This document shows positions 53,069 through 64,000 of a DNA stretch of 64,000 nt, piece after piece (positions within the stretch are counted from its first letter, which is position 1; each line of letters opens with the position of its first letter). The notes beneath the pieces were generated by a model. It saw nothing but the letters and a program-made list of their open reading frames with translations, was not told the DNA's origin and searched no databases. This stretch comes from Morinoia aosen (Eukaryota > Arthropoda > Malacostraca > Amphipoda > Talitridae): the NCBI GenBank assembly GCA_030386875.1, contig CM059558.1:4535501-4599500 (forward strand), read 5' to 3'. The position numbers and the translations under genes were made by a program.

Positions 53069-54908
53069 GCGACGTCGTGGAATGTTTTAGAAACGGTGAG
53101 GCTGTTACACTCGCGCGTCGTTTAGCGACACTATTTTTCCTCATGCATTATAAACGGACATAGTGTTATTCAGATTTAACATATACCTCAGGAATTAGTT
53201 ATAAGGTTTTCTTATACCCTTCGTATATTAGCGTTGATGCTCGAAAATGATATCATATTCACGTACACGAAAATGTATAAATTGGTTTCCGATTACAGTA
53301 GATAATTTCATTTTCAGTGGCAATGCGTTGTAATTCACCTTATGCGTATTTCTTCTTATCCTTAACGAATGTATTGTTCTAAATTGCATTATTTCTTACT
53401 TATGTTTGAGTGATTATAAATTGGTTGTTGTTCAACGATGCGACTTTCCATTTTCGTTTTCTTTATGTTTAGCAATTGACCTGTATAGAGTGCAACAATG
53501 TTTACGGAAATGGCAACTTCATGGCGACTGTTGATGAAACTAAAATACGTATATTCTTGCGTTGTTTACAAAAAGAAAATATTTTTCATTATCTTCATGC
53601 GTAATGCGTGCACTTTTGTTTTCGATTTTTGGGGAAATCAGATATTTTTTTACGAATTTCCTTAATTTTGTTTACGATGATGCCTACGTGATTTGATGAT
53701 GAAGCTGTTCGTTATTACATGATATTTTTTTTCTTACGTTTTACATTTCCGGTAGTATTCTCCTTTTGGTAGTACGCTGATAGTATCGTCTGGCGTTGTT
53801 GATCACCTTTGGGAGACGTGTTTTGATTTTGGAAAGGATGTTTTTCTGTTTAGAAATTTTTATTGTTATTGTTTTCATACCCGATAACTCATTTGGCTTC
53901 CGAAATATGTTCTTCAAATGCAGTTTTCACTTTCCTTTTTGATGGTGGGCGTTAATTGCCAAACTTCACTTTGCGTACCTAAGTCGAATTACAATTGAAG
54001 CGGTTACTCAGATACTCAGTTATTTTTCTTCTCGATGAGTTTGGTACCAATTTTTCTCTTCTTCGGATTGGCGTTCGGGAATAGGCGACTGTTCAACTAT
54101 ACAGTATGCATTCTTTCAATTTCGATTGAATCGGATTTCTTTCTACGATGATGTTGATGATTTAAATTAAATTTGATAGCAGTTTCGATAACCATTTTCA
54201 TGCGCGTATATATGGAAAAAATTTTTTTCCAAGTGACATTGTTTTCATAATAACCAAACTCTGTGGTTGTCAACGAAGTTTTCCGTAGCATATTCATGCG
54301 GCGTTTCATTTTTTGTGTGACGATTCCCAGTTGTTTAGTTCCTTCTTCTGCGTACGAAACGAAATTTTTTTTTGACTCAATATTGCCTGATTGCCTTAAT
54401 CCTTAACGAATATTTCTGGGATGATTTCTTTTTTCATGTTCACCGATTCTTTCTTTAGCATTTCTTTTCGATATGTTGCTGACGTGTTCCTACACTGAAT
54501 TGTTAGTAGAATCCTGGTTCCGAAGACCGTGGAGTTTCCTATTACCGTTTTTGACTGCCATTTATAGTTTTAGTTAACGGATTTTTTTTTGTGTTGCGTT
54601 ATTCACGACTGTGTTTCGGGACGTGTATTCTGTTTTTAACTTAGAATTATTGCGTTCAGAATGTGAATTTCAGCAGCGGCTTTTCCGATTTTCTTGGTGG
54701 TGGGGGTGTGAATGATTTCATTTTACAATGTCCAGTCAATTCTAATTCGATGCGTTGTTTCTTTTCCTAAAATGATAATTGTTTTATTACACAGTACTTT
54801 TTAATTGGAGATATTTTACCTAGGATGTTTTTAGCTGCCTGTGTTGAAATTGTAAGTTACGATTCATAAAACTTAAATTGATTGATTCTTATATTGGTAA
54901 ATAACCAG
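53069..54908. other. Gypsy 3' non-coding region, ~1.85 kb
   Basis: AT-rich, T-run-rich DNA without an ORF over 70 codons carrying motifs. It lies inside the element between the third ORF and the polypurine tract. It may be a captured or degenerate region; no homology to other parts of the window was seen. Confidence 0.6.
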
Positions 54909-54924
54909 GGCAAGGGGGGAGGTG
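54909..54924 (+). other. Polypurine tract
   Basis: GGCAAGGGGGGAGGTG immediately before the 3' LTR, the expected plus-strand primer position. Confidence 0.8.
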
Positions 54925-55147
54925 TATGCCGTTACAAGTGCGTACTCTCTCTGTGCATCTGTACGTACGTATTCAGGTCGACGCCCTGTGCGGCTATCAC
55001 GGCAGTGCGCATGCTGACCTAAGCAATTATTGGTTATATAAGCTAGTGCGGAGCCTCCTTGGGGCGCATTTGGTGTTCCTGTCTCTACGTCAAGTACACG
55101 CTGAAACTCTGCTCGTCTACTTACTACCCACCCTGAGATACGGCATA
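54925..55147 (+). repeat. Gypsy 3' LTR (223 bp)
   Basis: I could find no difference from 44851-45073. It is followed by CTTT, matching the four bases before the 5' LTR. Confidence 0.94.
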
Positions 55148-55151
55148 CTTT

Positions 55152-55790
55152 GTAAGAACTTAAGTGATAAGTATTTACATCGAACGGACTTCAGTGCTAA
55201 GAACTATGTTCATGGAAATGTCCATGAAAACCTTTTAATTCATTATGTGTACATTATATCATGCATACAGGGGTTCACTGTCACTTTCAGATTTAATTTT
55301 TGATTTTCAATGTTCAAGTTATGAGACAACAATAAATAATAGGCTGAATAATAGCCATCGCAAAAATAGTTTCCTAATCACTCACGGCACTGAATTAAGA
55401 AGCAAGTACCTCTCTTCAATTTCACATTTTTTTGTCTTAGTTAGTCATAAAATATTACGACATAAATAAAACGAATTATTTGAATGATTTTTAATGTCTT
55501 ACACAATTATTAACTAATTATGTATTAAAAATAATTAACATCTATTCTGAGGACGGAAACAGTGAATCATATCACATTTGTTCACTAATATCTCGTATTG
55601 GTCACAGTTGGTACAATCCATGACCTAAATTGAAAACACAAATCACGTTTCGGGAACTAAGTGATTCAGATGATCGTAAAAATGTCTATTATTTTCAAAA
55701 GCCGTTGTCGGCATTTTATCGCAGTATAGTATGTTTGCGCTACAGCAAATGGAGAGTGCAGCGTACGCATGGGTGTGTCCTTGACTGGCA
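55152..55790. other. No recognisable feature
   Basis: AT-rich flank of the gypsy insertion. No gene or repeat boundary was seen. Confidence 0.4.
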
Positions 55791-56020
55791 GGTGTCGTCT
55801 GCCACTAGTTACTGCGTCTGCAGGTGTTGTGTTCACGCCAGTTGCATTATTATTAACTAACAATTATTTCGACCATTATCACATTCATCAGTTAATATGT
55901 CTCATTCCCTATGATTTAACGATGCAATTATGAATCATGCAGTAAGTTGCCTCAGAAAACTGTCGTTGTGCTAGCAGAAACTAACCACGGTTTTGTGTTC
56001 AGGAAGTCGATTATCTTAGA
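55791..56020 (+). repeat. Solo foldback-family end: ~1.5 A32 units plus inner segment
   Basis: GGCAGGTGTCGTCTGCCACT, CTAGTTACTGCGTCTGCAGG, then GTGTTCACGCCAG and inner-segment landmarks (CATCAGTTAATATGTCTCATT in shortened form, AACGATGCAAT, GTGTTCAGGAAGTCG). This is the shortest array in the window, so array length ranges from ~1.5 to ~34 units on the same flank. Confidence 0.85.
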
Positions 56021-56184
56021 TGACAAAAGCCTAATTTAACCAAATATATTTCTTATATTTCAACAGTCATGTACATATTTCAGCACTAAAATCACGGTCA
56101 TCAACAGATGGCTAATTAGTACTTGGTTGTACATCAAAAGGCTTAAGATCCTCAACTCCTGACGAAAGCTAATTATTCGAACCG

Positions 56185-56400
56185 GCTTCTGGGGCGAGTC
56201 TCCGGTGCTACTATAGGGTGAGATCTACCTCTAGCTAGTACTATAGCATGAGGTTAGGTTGCTAATGGATAACAATTATTTCAATACATTTAATTTAGAG
56301 ATAAACACTGAATTTGCACATCTCAAACTGCACCTGGGTAGGAGAGATATAGCGGCAGACCTCACGCTACAGTAGCACCGAGTCCCTGTATTTGTTACCG
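56185..56400. mobile_element. Small palindromic MITE-like hairpin
   Basis: CGGTGCTACTATAGGGTGAG (56202 on) faces CTCACGCTACAGTAGCACCG (about 56361-56380), ~20-27 bp with few mismatches and a ~130-base loop. No target duplication was defined and no ORF. Confidence 0.6.
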
Positions 56401-58079
56401 AGGTGTGTAATGAAGACCGTTTCTTGCCGAGATATCGAGGTTGCCATTGTATGCATAACCAGCTACTAATGTAGGTTTCTCATTGTAAGTTATTTTTTAG
56501 ATCGCGTTTCCTGAATTTCTAGTGAGCTTCGTCTCAATATTGATTCTTCCGTTATCATGCTGAAGTGTTCTGACACTATACTTTATATATTTGAATGTGG
56601 TTTCTTCATAAGAGTGAAAATTTCACGATTCACCTCAGTCTGGGAACACTTTTTCAACTTTCATGTTTCTTCTAGACGAGGACGTTTCTGTTTCAGTCCG
56701 CCTACTGTGTTTGTGCCGAGTGGACGAAATAGAGCCGATCAGTGGAGGTGTCTTTCTTTGCTTCTTGCTTGAGGCCCATTATTTATTGCTTGGCTCCATT
56801 CTTTACCTGAACTCAAAAGGAAAAAGAAACGAGCGACTGGCTTACCACAATTCCTGAAAATGCCCCATTCCAGTAACTTGGTCCGCTGACGTCACAATGA
56901 TGCCCTTAACTCAAAGATGGTCTGGGTTTCACCTCTCGGAGCCAATTGATTCTATTCACACGAACCCTAAGTAACGGACGACGCACGAAGACAATTGTTG
57001 TTCCCACAAGTGTTTGAACAGTTTAAAGTAAAAAAATGACGGAGATACCACACCACAATAAAGTAACTCCTTTTATCTATCCGACCTCATCTTCAACTCG
57101 AGGGCAGGTTTCGTTAACTCTCTGCGTAAATTTCTCAAATATCTTATTAGTTCAATAATTTTTTGTTCTAGCAACACTCGATTATTCACACCGGTGACAC
57201 AGCGCTTACGTTTTGCTTGAGGCGTTATTGATAATTGTTGCGTGCCATTGCCATAGTGTCGCTTTGCACGACCTAAGGAGTGAATTTCAGTTACCTATTG
57301 AAAATTTGCTCGCAATGCTTATTAGAATCTTGCAGTAACTAAATTAACGTGTATTTCTGGCTAAATTTGTAACGGCCAAGCTAATCCATTAACAGTTTTC
57401 AACAGTGGTAGTTGACCTCGTTAATTCTGGAAACTCAAAATTCGTATTTTTGCCGACTAAAACACTAAAAAAGGAAAGCACGTTCTCTATTACGATTTCG
57501 ATACAGCGGACTGAAATGTGAATTATTTCTTCATACTAGATCCTTTACAAGTAAAATTTTCACGAGATCTTTTCGCATATCACAGCAGTTTTTAAAGCGC
57601 TATCTATTTCGGGAAATGATAGCGAATTTCAGAGCGAAACATTTCTTTAGAAAACAACTGACACAAGAAACGTTGGAATTGATCTTAGTTTAAACCAGGA
57701 AATTCTACTCAACTACGCCTGCCATCAATGATGGATAAAGTGGAAATCCAACAACATTAAAGTTCACAACTTTTTCCGTCGATTTTTAAGATTAATTCTA
57801 GTCTGAGTAGTAGTAGTAGTAGTAACATGGGTTTGCTAGCGCTTCAGTTACTCAAACTATATCGCACCGAAGGTCACATATTTTAATTCGTATCAGACTT
57901 TTCCAAATTACCACACAAGATGAACATCTCTTTTATTTGAAACATCAAAATTTTATGAGCATCATGATCATAATTACAACTCAAGATTACAAGTGTCTCC
58001 TCATTAAAGTCTGTACACAACACAGTACATTCGAAACCGACTGAGCAGCCAAACCCCGTAGAAGGTTTCAGCTGCCCAC
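56401..58079. other. No recognisable gene
   Basis: Moderately AT-rich DNA; short frames (up to 71 codons) overlap each other and lack motifs. A (TAG)n microsatellite lies at about 57807-57823. Confidence 0.4.
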
Positions 58080-58127
58080 CCATTTATGGCCGGACGCCTT
58101 ACTCACGCTGAAACCCCCGAGGTACCA

Positions 58128-58180
58128 GCGCAGCGCGCCCGGCCGCACCCACGTTAAAGTTGCTCCACTCCGTGTGCGTG
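58128..58180. repeat. GC-rich dispersed motif, left inverted copy
   Basis: About 38 bases (CCCGGCCGCACCCACGTTAA, AGTTGCTCCACTCCGTGTG) match 61368-61410 in reverse complement with about two or three differences. Surrounding sequence is GC-rich on both sides but not clearly alignable. The two copies face each other across the non-LTR fragment and a MITE. Nature unknown. Confidence 0.6.
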
Positions 58181-58259
58181 AGCGAGTCTGTGTACGTGCA
58201 TATCTAGTCAACGTCATCAAAAACCACGCCCACTTCAACAGCTGCCACACGTCGCTGCG

Positions 58260-59230
58260 TGAAATAATTGTGATACAAACATTTATTATGTTGTACACTT
58301 TGCCATTGAAGTATCATTTAATAATGGATTAAAATTCTCTATGTTTCACTGTACAATTAAACGTCTCAGTCGTCTTGAACGACACATATATGAGTTAGAT
58401 CAAATAAGAGCACAGTTACCGCGATTCTACCGTGTCATAATGTATCGTTCGTATGCCACGAAGTATTGTTTGCAATGCAAATCTCTTTGGTTTATATTAT
58501 AAATATGTAGTTCATTCGAACAATTAACCCATTCTTTTTAAGTGAATAAAAGTATTTTATTCACTAAAAAAGTAAATAAAAGTATTTTAACTGTTTCATT
58601 ATAATATGCATTAAATTAAAGTATTCAAGTGCTGAAGCGTTCTGCCAGATGCCTTTTATGCATATCGACGCCAAATGAATTCTATTAATTTAATTTTACA
58701 AATTCAGTGGAAAACTTGATGAGCTAATATCAGTATATTTACTAGCCACTTCCTTCTCGTTTAATACCATACTATTTTGGTCGTAAAGTGCAAAGTAAAG
58801 GAACCTCGGTACTTTCATTGGCGATAAAGAAAACTGGACGCTAACACAAGAAGAAATGAATGTTATAAATTGCATCACAAATGTTTCACCTTTTTAGTTT
58901 CCCTCGGGAAATAGTCCCCCTTCCCCTGTCATATATGACATACAAATATGATGTTTCATCAATAACGATTTTTTTCAGTTGCTCAGGCGATGAGATAGTT
59001 TTTAAATGCATATCAAAGCTCGTGGCCACACTATTCAATGCCACCAAGTTAGTTATTTTTTGTGTCTTTACGTGACAACAATGATAGATTGGACGATATT
59101 TAATGTCATTTTCAAAACTTCTTACATAAGTAATGAAAAAAACATTCTAAATGAAAGATATTTGCATGCAGTAATATTTATATGTATATATGATACATGC
59201 TTTCATTATATATTATGAATATAATGACGA
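58260..59230. other. No recognisable gene
   Basis: AT-rich; short frames without motifs. The long reading frame that begins at 59190 belongs to the retrotransposon fragment only from about 59235 on. Confidence 0.4.
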
Positions 59231-59234
59231 TCGC

Positions 59235-60284
59235 TTTTCAACTTCTCAACTCTACGAAAGCATTCGAGGGATTGCCCATGATTGGTTCAGATCATACCTA
59301 ACAAATCGGAAGCAATACGTTGTCATTGACGACGCAAAATCAGACCCACAGACAATTAGCCATGGAGTTCCACAAGGATCTGTTCTCGGGCCTCTCTTGT
59401 TTCTGATTTTTATCAATGATATTGTAAAATGTACATCATTCTTCAAATTCATACTTTTTGCCGATGACAGTACGCTTTCTGCGGTCCTTCCGAACCAAAA
59501 TCCTGCTATGATTGTTGAGAGTATAAATACTGAACTTCACAAGGTTTCATCGTGGCTCAAAGCTAATAAAATAAGCCTAAATATCGATAAAACAAATTAT
59601 ATTACTTTCTCATACAAGAAAGATGTATCTCTCCCATGCATTAAAATTGGCGAAGGTGAAATCGAAGAAACCAACTCATGTAAGTTTCTGGGCATCATAA
59701 TAGATAAACATCTGACCTTCAAAGAGCACATCACTCATATTAGTTCTAAATTATCAAAATCCATCGGAATCCTAAATAGAGTTAAAAATTTTCTGCCTGA
59801 AACAGCTTTACAAATGCTCTACCGTACGCTCATTTCCCCATACTTGCAATACGGAATAGAAGCATGGCACGGAACTGATAAAAATAAAACCAACAAAATT
59901 TTTACTCTGCAGAAAAGGGCTGTCAGAGCGGTAAAGAACCTAGAATATAATGCTCACACAAATGATTCTTTCAAAAATTTACAAATACTTAAACTTTCGG
60001 ATCTCTACAAAATCTCCATCTGTAATTTCATTTACAAAACATTAAGAAATGATGGCGACAATAGCCTAAGACAATTATTGACTGCGCAAACTGGTCATCA
60101 CGACCATTTAACCCGAAATAGAAGTAAATTCATGCTTCCTTATTATTCAAAGGCCAGGTCGCAACACAGTATTCTCTTCGTTGGAACCAAAACTTGGAAC
60201 TCTATACCTGCAGAGATCCGTGAATGTAATTCGTACAAAGTATTCAAAAGACATCTTGAGTCTCACTTCCTATCAGAATACTAG
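59235..60284 (+). pseudogene. Non-LTR reverse transcriptase, C-terminal part
   Basis: Open for about 350 codons. It begins near LYESIRGIAHDWFRSYLTNR (fingers/palm), then GVPQGSVLGPLLFLIFIND, the catalytic FADDSTL (F90-D93 of the frame starting at 59190), KANKISLNIDKT, and thumb-type KFLGIIID...LTFKEH, ending in a C-terminal region with WNSIPAEIR. The upstream endonuclease domain and the N-terminal half of RT, including the first catalytic Asp, are absent, so it is dead although the remaining frame has no stop. Best fit is the CR1/L2/Jockey side of the LINE tree; exact clade undetermined. The ATG at 59190 lies in unrelated flank. Confidence 0.88.
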
Positions 60285-60670
60285 TAGTGTAAGATCACCG
60301 TGTCGAAATCTTGCCTCCTACATGTAACTAATGATAATGTCATAATGTAACTTGCCTTGTGTACCATAACCAATCTTCTCTCTGCTCTTGAATCGTTTTA
60401 TCGAACATACTGTTAAATATAGCCGACTTGTAAAATATCGAGTTAATTATCTCAATGATCAGTCTAATGCGAAACTAGGTTAAGTGAACTAGGTTAAACT
60501 TTTGTACACCCTAGAATAGCGTGATGGTAGGATGCCCTAGAAGTCGCTGAACTTATTCGGGCCCACAGGTAGCTATATTCAAACTGGTCCATTGTACTAG
60601 ACTTAAGAAACATTCTACCTCTGTATCTCCTGTGGTAAATAAATTGTTTAAATTGTTGTTTAAATATTTT
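59235..60670 (+). mobile_element. 5'-truncated non-LTR retrotransposon (LINE)
   Basis: The sequence enters abruptly in the middle of a reverse transcriptase domain, runs to the RT C terminus, and then has ~370 bases of 3' UTR ending in AATAAATTGTTTAAATTGTT, an AT-rich short-repeat tail instead of poly-A. Such tails and 5' truncation typify CR1/L2/Jockey-group LINEs. Target duplication not defined. Confidence 0.85.
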
Positions 60671-60710
60671 CAGTTCTTCACGTGTTTAAATAAAATAGAA
60701 TTCACTTAAC

Positions 60711-61064
60711 ATTTTTTACTGCAAAAGGCCAATCGTTAAAATTCTAAGCCTCTGCCAACCTATAAAATGCAACTTTTCGGTTCAACTATCATCTTTGGGC
60801 TGAAAAAGCTAGCCTGCTGGTGGTCGTTATTTCTACAGTGCAAAATATCGCTCTTATATAGTCGTCTTACAATGAGAACTTTGTGTTTACTATGTCTGCT
60901 TCTACTTGAACAATTGATTGTCATTTTCTATCAATGTGACCGTATAAAAATATGATTTACTTCATTTTTCAGCCCGAAGGTAGTAATAGTTTCATCGAAA
61001 CGTTGCATTTTTTAGATTGATAGAGGTCTAAAATTTTAACGATTGACATTTTGCAGTAAAAAAT
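60711..61064. mobile_element. Palindromic MITE, ~354 bp with ~97-bp TIRs
   Basis: The left starts ATTTTTTACTGCAAAAGG; the right, reverse complemented, reads ATTTTTTACTGCAAAATG. Both continue through CAATCGTTAAAATT, CCTCT, AAATGCAAC and GGGCTGAAAAA. The internal ~160 bases have no ORF of note. Superfamily not assigned. Confidence 0.85.
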
Positions 61065-61367
61065 ATCACGATTGCTTTATTGAGCAAACTTCTATACAAA
61101 TACATCTAAAAACATATGAAAAATGACTTTTTTGAAAGCATTATTGCTTGCGATGAAACACTACTGAATTGCTGAATTCTGCACATTTCTAAATATACAT
61201 ACTAAGTGATAAATTTTTCTTTTTTTTCAAATATTATGCAAGTGCATAACGAACTGCATTGCGGCATCTGGTCACGCATAGTTGGACGATACAACGACTT
61301 CTGGCAATGAGTTCAACTCTGGACCAGTGCACATGACGAACCCTACACGCACACGGCCGCTGAAACA

Positions 61368-61410
61368 CAAGCACACAGAGTGGAGCAACTTTGACGTGGG
61401 TGCGGCCGGG
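61368..61410. repeat. GC-rich dispersed motif, right inverted copy
   Basis: Partner of 58128-58180: CACACAGAGTGGAGCAACTT then TGACGTGGGTGCGGCCGGG. Confidence 0.6.
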
Positions 61411-61701
61411 ATGCCACGTTGTGTGTGCCCTCAGATCTCGCACCTCTTCTCCTCTGTAATTCCACGAACAAAAGCCTCCCGATTCTTCATGTCAACTCAT
61501 TATATAGCTCTCGCCTGGTTCATTCTCATAAGGTCTAGATAGTTCTAAACCACAGAGAAAGTCCCTCAATTTTGATTCGTTGGATGCTTGCATGTCCTGA
61601 AGTTTCGCACTCTGCTTGGCGCACGCTCGATACCCCAAACACGTGATTCCTTAGAGAGCACACCATTGGTGTAGATGGTGCCGCTTTCTGCTTAAGCCTT
61701 A

Positions 61702-62556
61702 GGCCCCTTTCATACAGAGCGTGAAATCACGCTGCGTGTAAAAATCACGCAGCGAGATTTCACGTTGAATCGTTCACACGAGGCATTTTTTTACGCTTGG
61801 TTCTGTCAGTTTTGCATTGCTGTTCTCCGAGAGTGCTCACGAGTGTTTGTGGACTGGGTAATAATGGTTGGTCAGAGTAAAGTAAAGAAAGCTCTCCTTT
61901 TATACTTCCTGTATAAAAGACAGCAAAGGAAGAAAAGAAGGCGGTGCTGGGTACATAAGATAGTCAGTTTAAGGCGCAAGAAGGAGAATTTGCCACACTA
62001 TTTGCAAAATTAAGGGAAGATGAAGCCAAATTCTTCAATTACTTCCATATGTCTGCCGAAAGTTTTGACGAATTGCTGTCATACGTCCAAGGCAAATTAA
62101 CCCGCAACAACACGCAGATGAGGGATGCTGTACCTGCTATTGAAATACTGGCTTTAACCCTCAGGTAAAGTATTTCGATCTTGCTAAGTAAGTAGGTTGT
62201 AATAATGGCAATATTAAAAAAAATCTTTCTTTAGCATAAAAAACGTTTACTTAGTATTCCAATCCATATAAAAGATATGTAAGAAATAAACAATAACACA
62301 ACACATCCACTCTGACCTCATCCACACATCCACTCTGACCCCCTCTCTGAACCGCACTGCGAGGCGGCGTGAAAACATGCACAGTGTGCAAGGTAGACTT
62401 GAACACCATTGAAAGCTAAACTTTTGCGTGAAATTTCACGTTGCGTTTTTAGCAGACACACGCTCGGCATCAGGCGTGAACTTTCACGCTGCGTGAAAAC
62501 CTGTCGCGTGTGAATAGAAGTGTAAATGTCCGCTTAGGTTCGGCGTGAAAGGGGCT
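61702..62556 (+). mobile_element. PIF/Harbinger element, 855 bp, internally deleted
   Basis: Ends GGCCCCTTTCATAC and, reverse complemented, AGCCCCTTTCACGC, flanked by TTA (61699-61701 and 62557-62559), the TWA target of this superfamily. Subterminal regions are full of TCACGC/GCGTGA words in both orientations (about 61720-61760 and 62430-62510), likely transposase-binding sites. Only the N-terminal transposase part is retained. Confidence 0.9.
61864..62165 (+). pseudogene. Harbinger transposase N-terminal fragment (frameshifted)
   Basis: ATG at 61864: MVGQSKVKKALLLYF, then RKKRRRCWVHKI, a basic WVH motif typical of the N terminus of HARBI1-like transposases. A one-base frame change near 61980-61990 is needed to reach ATLFAKLREDEAKFFNYF and SAESFDELLSYV, then RNNTQMRDAVPAIEILALTL with R. 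The coding part ends at CAG|GTAAAGT (62164), a good 5' splice donor, so the original gene may have had an intron here. The DDE catalytic domain is missing from the element. Family: nuclease-type transposase acting with a Myb-like partner; this copy cannot be active. Confidence 0.82.
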
Positions 62557-62624
62557 TTACTCCTTCTCTTTTGAATCTGCCCTCGCGCTACCCAGTTCAG
62601 CCAAAACCTCTGCCTTTTGATCCC

Positions 62625-62672
62625 AAGCCTGCGTGCGTGTGTGTGCGTGCGTGTGTGTGCGTGTGTGTGTAT
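62625..62672. repeat. (GT)n / GCGTGTGT microsatellite
   Basis: GTGCGTGTGTGTGCGTGCGT-type repeat. It produces artefact frames on both strands. Confidence 0.95.
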
Positions 62673-62674
62673 TG

Positions 62675-63118
62675 TGTATCCCCAAGGTGGCTTGTCGATG
62701 CTCGAGAGCTAGCAAGTTTGAAAGAGGCGCCGACCGCAGGTTTACGACTACACACATTCCAACGCTTGTAGCCCAGCAGAATGTTAAATTTCTCAAAATT
62801 TGTCGCAGCTTTCCGTGATCTTGCCCAAAAAAAAAAATATGTGATAGATGTATTGCAACGTATTGCAACATAAGTAAACACAGTTCTCCAATAAAGCCGG
62901 AAGCAAAGGGTGAGCCAACACACCTAAATGAAATATTACGACATAAAAATGTCATAGAGAAGTGCTGGCTGCATGCACACCAAAATTTCGATTCCACCTA
63001 TTATAATGACGAAGAATCATTGTTGAACATTTTTATAGATATTGTCTGGATGTAACTTTTTCCATTGTGTCGCAGACCCCCTGGGACTTTCTCAGGGCCC
63101 CAAGTTTGAGAACCACTG
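62675..63118 (-). mobile_element. hAT-type element end (one terminus only)
   Basis: On the minus strand from 63118: CAGTGGTTCTCAAACTTGG, then GGCCCTGAGAAAGTCCCAGG and GGTCTGCGAC. This terminus pattern is widespread in hAT elements and hAT MITEs. The body would extend leftwards, but the other terminus was not found and the leftward limit given is arbitrary. The 147-codon minus frame here has no hAT motif I can support. Confidence 0.6.
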
Positions 63119-64000
63119 ACATAAAACATTAGAGAAGGTTGCCAGAAATGTACATTTTCTCACAAACACAAAAAAAAACAAGAAACAATTCAAGATTGTG
63201 ACCGTCAATCCTGGATATAAACGAAAAAAAAAAAGAATTTGCAATGCAAGTCTGACAAATGTCACACGGATGCGACAAGAAACACTTCGAAATAGAATGT
63301 CAACGGCTGATTTTCATGCGTCATCCTAAAAAGCCACTCAGCAACTGAAAGAAAGTTCTCATTTCATTCGAAAAGACACATTATAAATTAAAGAAAATTG
63401 CGCAGAATAGCACGCAAAATGAAGAATGAATATTAGGAAGGAAATAAAATTTCACCTAAAACAACTCAACCGAGGCGTTACTTACGTTAAATAAGATAGT
63501 TCAGACATGTTTAATTATAAAAGTGGTTTTGAAAAAGGAAGGAGAAGCCATCATTAAGAAATCACTTATGGGAATGCAGGGTTTATGCACATGGTTTATA
63601 GAAACTGCACGTTTCACAGAAATTTATGCAACAAGATGAAGTTGAAGGCGTAACGAATAATGAAAAACAGCACTGCAGCAAACAAAAAAAGATGGTCCTT
63701 AACAAAACTAAAAACATTTCCACAGAAACATGATCCCTAAATTTTGGTTCAGGACCTCACATATTCCTCTCGTGAGCACTAATTCCAATGGACACAAAAG
63801 TTACATTCTCCAGAGGGAGAAGCCCGTAAGATATTTGACCACACGGAAGAGCTACAATCTTTAAAGAATGTGAATCGTGATGCAGTGATTAGACATTTGA
63901 ATAGCCCATAAATCTGCATTTCATATCTTGTAAGAAAACGCATTAATGTTTGCTTGCTAGGTGTTTTTCAACTTTACACTTTCGAGCGGAAGAATAGTTA
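63119..64000. other. No recognisable feature
   Basis: A-rich intergenic DNA with short A-runs (63169-63180, 63223-63234). No gene, TIR or RNA was recognised. Confidence 0.4.

Larger units (their letters stand above)
44851..55147 (+). mobile_element. Full-length Ty3/gypsy (Metaviridae-type) LTR retrotransposon, 10,297 bp
   Basis: Two 223-bp LTRs with no difference seen by eye, CTTT target duplications (44847-44850 and 55148-55151), a candidate primer-binding site directly after the 5' LTR, gag, a -1 frameshift site, pol in the order protease-RT-RNase H-integrase (the Ty3/gypsy order), a small third ORF, and a polypurine tract before the 3' LTR. All core reading frames are open, so it looks young and possibly autonomous. 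The clade was not determined; there is no chromodomain and a GPY/F-like module ends integrase. The ~1.85-kb region between the third ORF and the 3' LTR is unusually long and non-coding. Confidence 0.96.

Noticed and set aside
62942..63126. 8-bp ACATAAAA as a hAT target duplication
   Set aside because: ACATAAAA occurs at 62942 and 63119, but the sequence after the left copy (ATGTCATAG) does not start with a CAG-type hAT terminus; probably chance in AT-rich DNA.

Overview
The window is eukaryotic and almost certainly arthropod, most likely insect. I see no convincing host gene. It is a dense, nested accumulation of transposable elements and tandem arrays: a Ty3/gypsy element with zinc-knuckle Gag and a DD35E integrase, piggyBac, Tc1/mariner, PIF/Harbinger, Helitron and hAT pieces, a 5'-truncated non-LTR retrotransposon, tRNA-headed SINEs, and several palindromic MITEs. 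The AT-rich background, GTTAGGTTAG-type strings and TE repertoire suit insects. I cannot name the species.

Layout. 1-10.2 kb: two 17-bp-unit arrays (A17) in opposite orientation (1-1077 and 7756-8836), each with a mirrored ~310-bp flank. The right one is the core of a foldback element (6.5-10.2 kb) bounded by inverted arrays of a 32/35-bp unit (A32). 10.9-16.3 kb: a non-coding LTR-type element with 1.29-kb direct terminal repeats and TAAA duplications. 16.3-28.4 kb: a giant imperfect palindrome whose kilobase-scale arms carry different later insertions and a 24-bp array (A24), with an A32 foldback element at its centre. 29.1-35.3 kb: a second copy of that central element in the opposite orientation, split by a 3.06-kb piggyBac element that itself contains a 216-bp Helitron-like insertion. 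35.9-39.8 kb: arm fragments, two SINE copies (one split by a mariner-family element whose empty site is preserved in the other), and a solo LTR inside an A32 array. 39.8-44.6 kb: a TA-flanked element with CCCTACATAC termini, containing a mariner-like MITE split by a Harbinger-like element. 44.85-55.15 kb: a full-length gypsy element (223-bp LTRs with no difference seen by eye, CTTT target duplication, gag, -1 frameshift, pol, a small third ORF). 55.8-64 kb: a solo A32 end, MITEs, a non-LTR fragment, a Harbinger derivative and a hAT end.

How parts work together. The gypsy element is the only unit whose coding capacity looks intact: Gag; Gag-Pol made by slippage on TTTTTTA at 47854; and a downstream 105-residue membrane-type ORF preceded by a strong splice acceptor, suggesting a spliced third product. 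Everything else is non-autonomous or broken. The most unusual structure is the family of foldback elements built from inverted tandem arrays and conserved inner segments, repeated at several scales. Opposite arms and repeated copies act as internal empty-site controls for many of the insertions.

All coordinates of repeats come from reading by eye, so boundaries without a target duplication are approximate to about 10-50 bases. Percentage identities were not computed.
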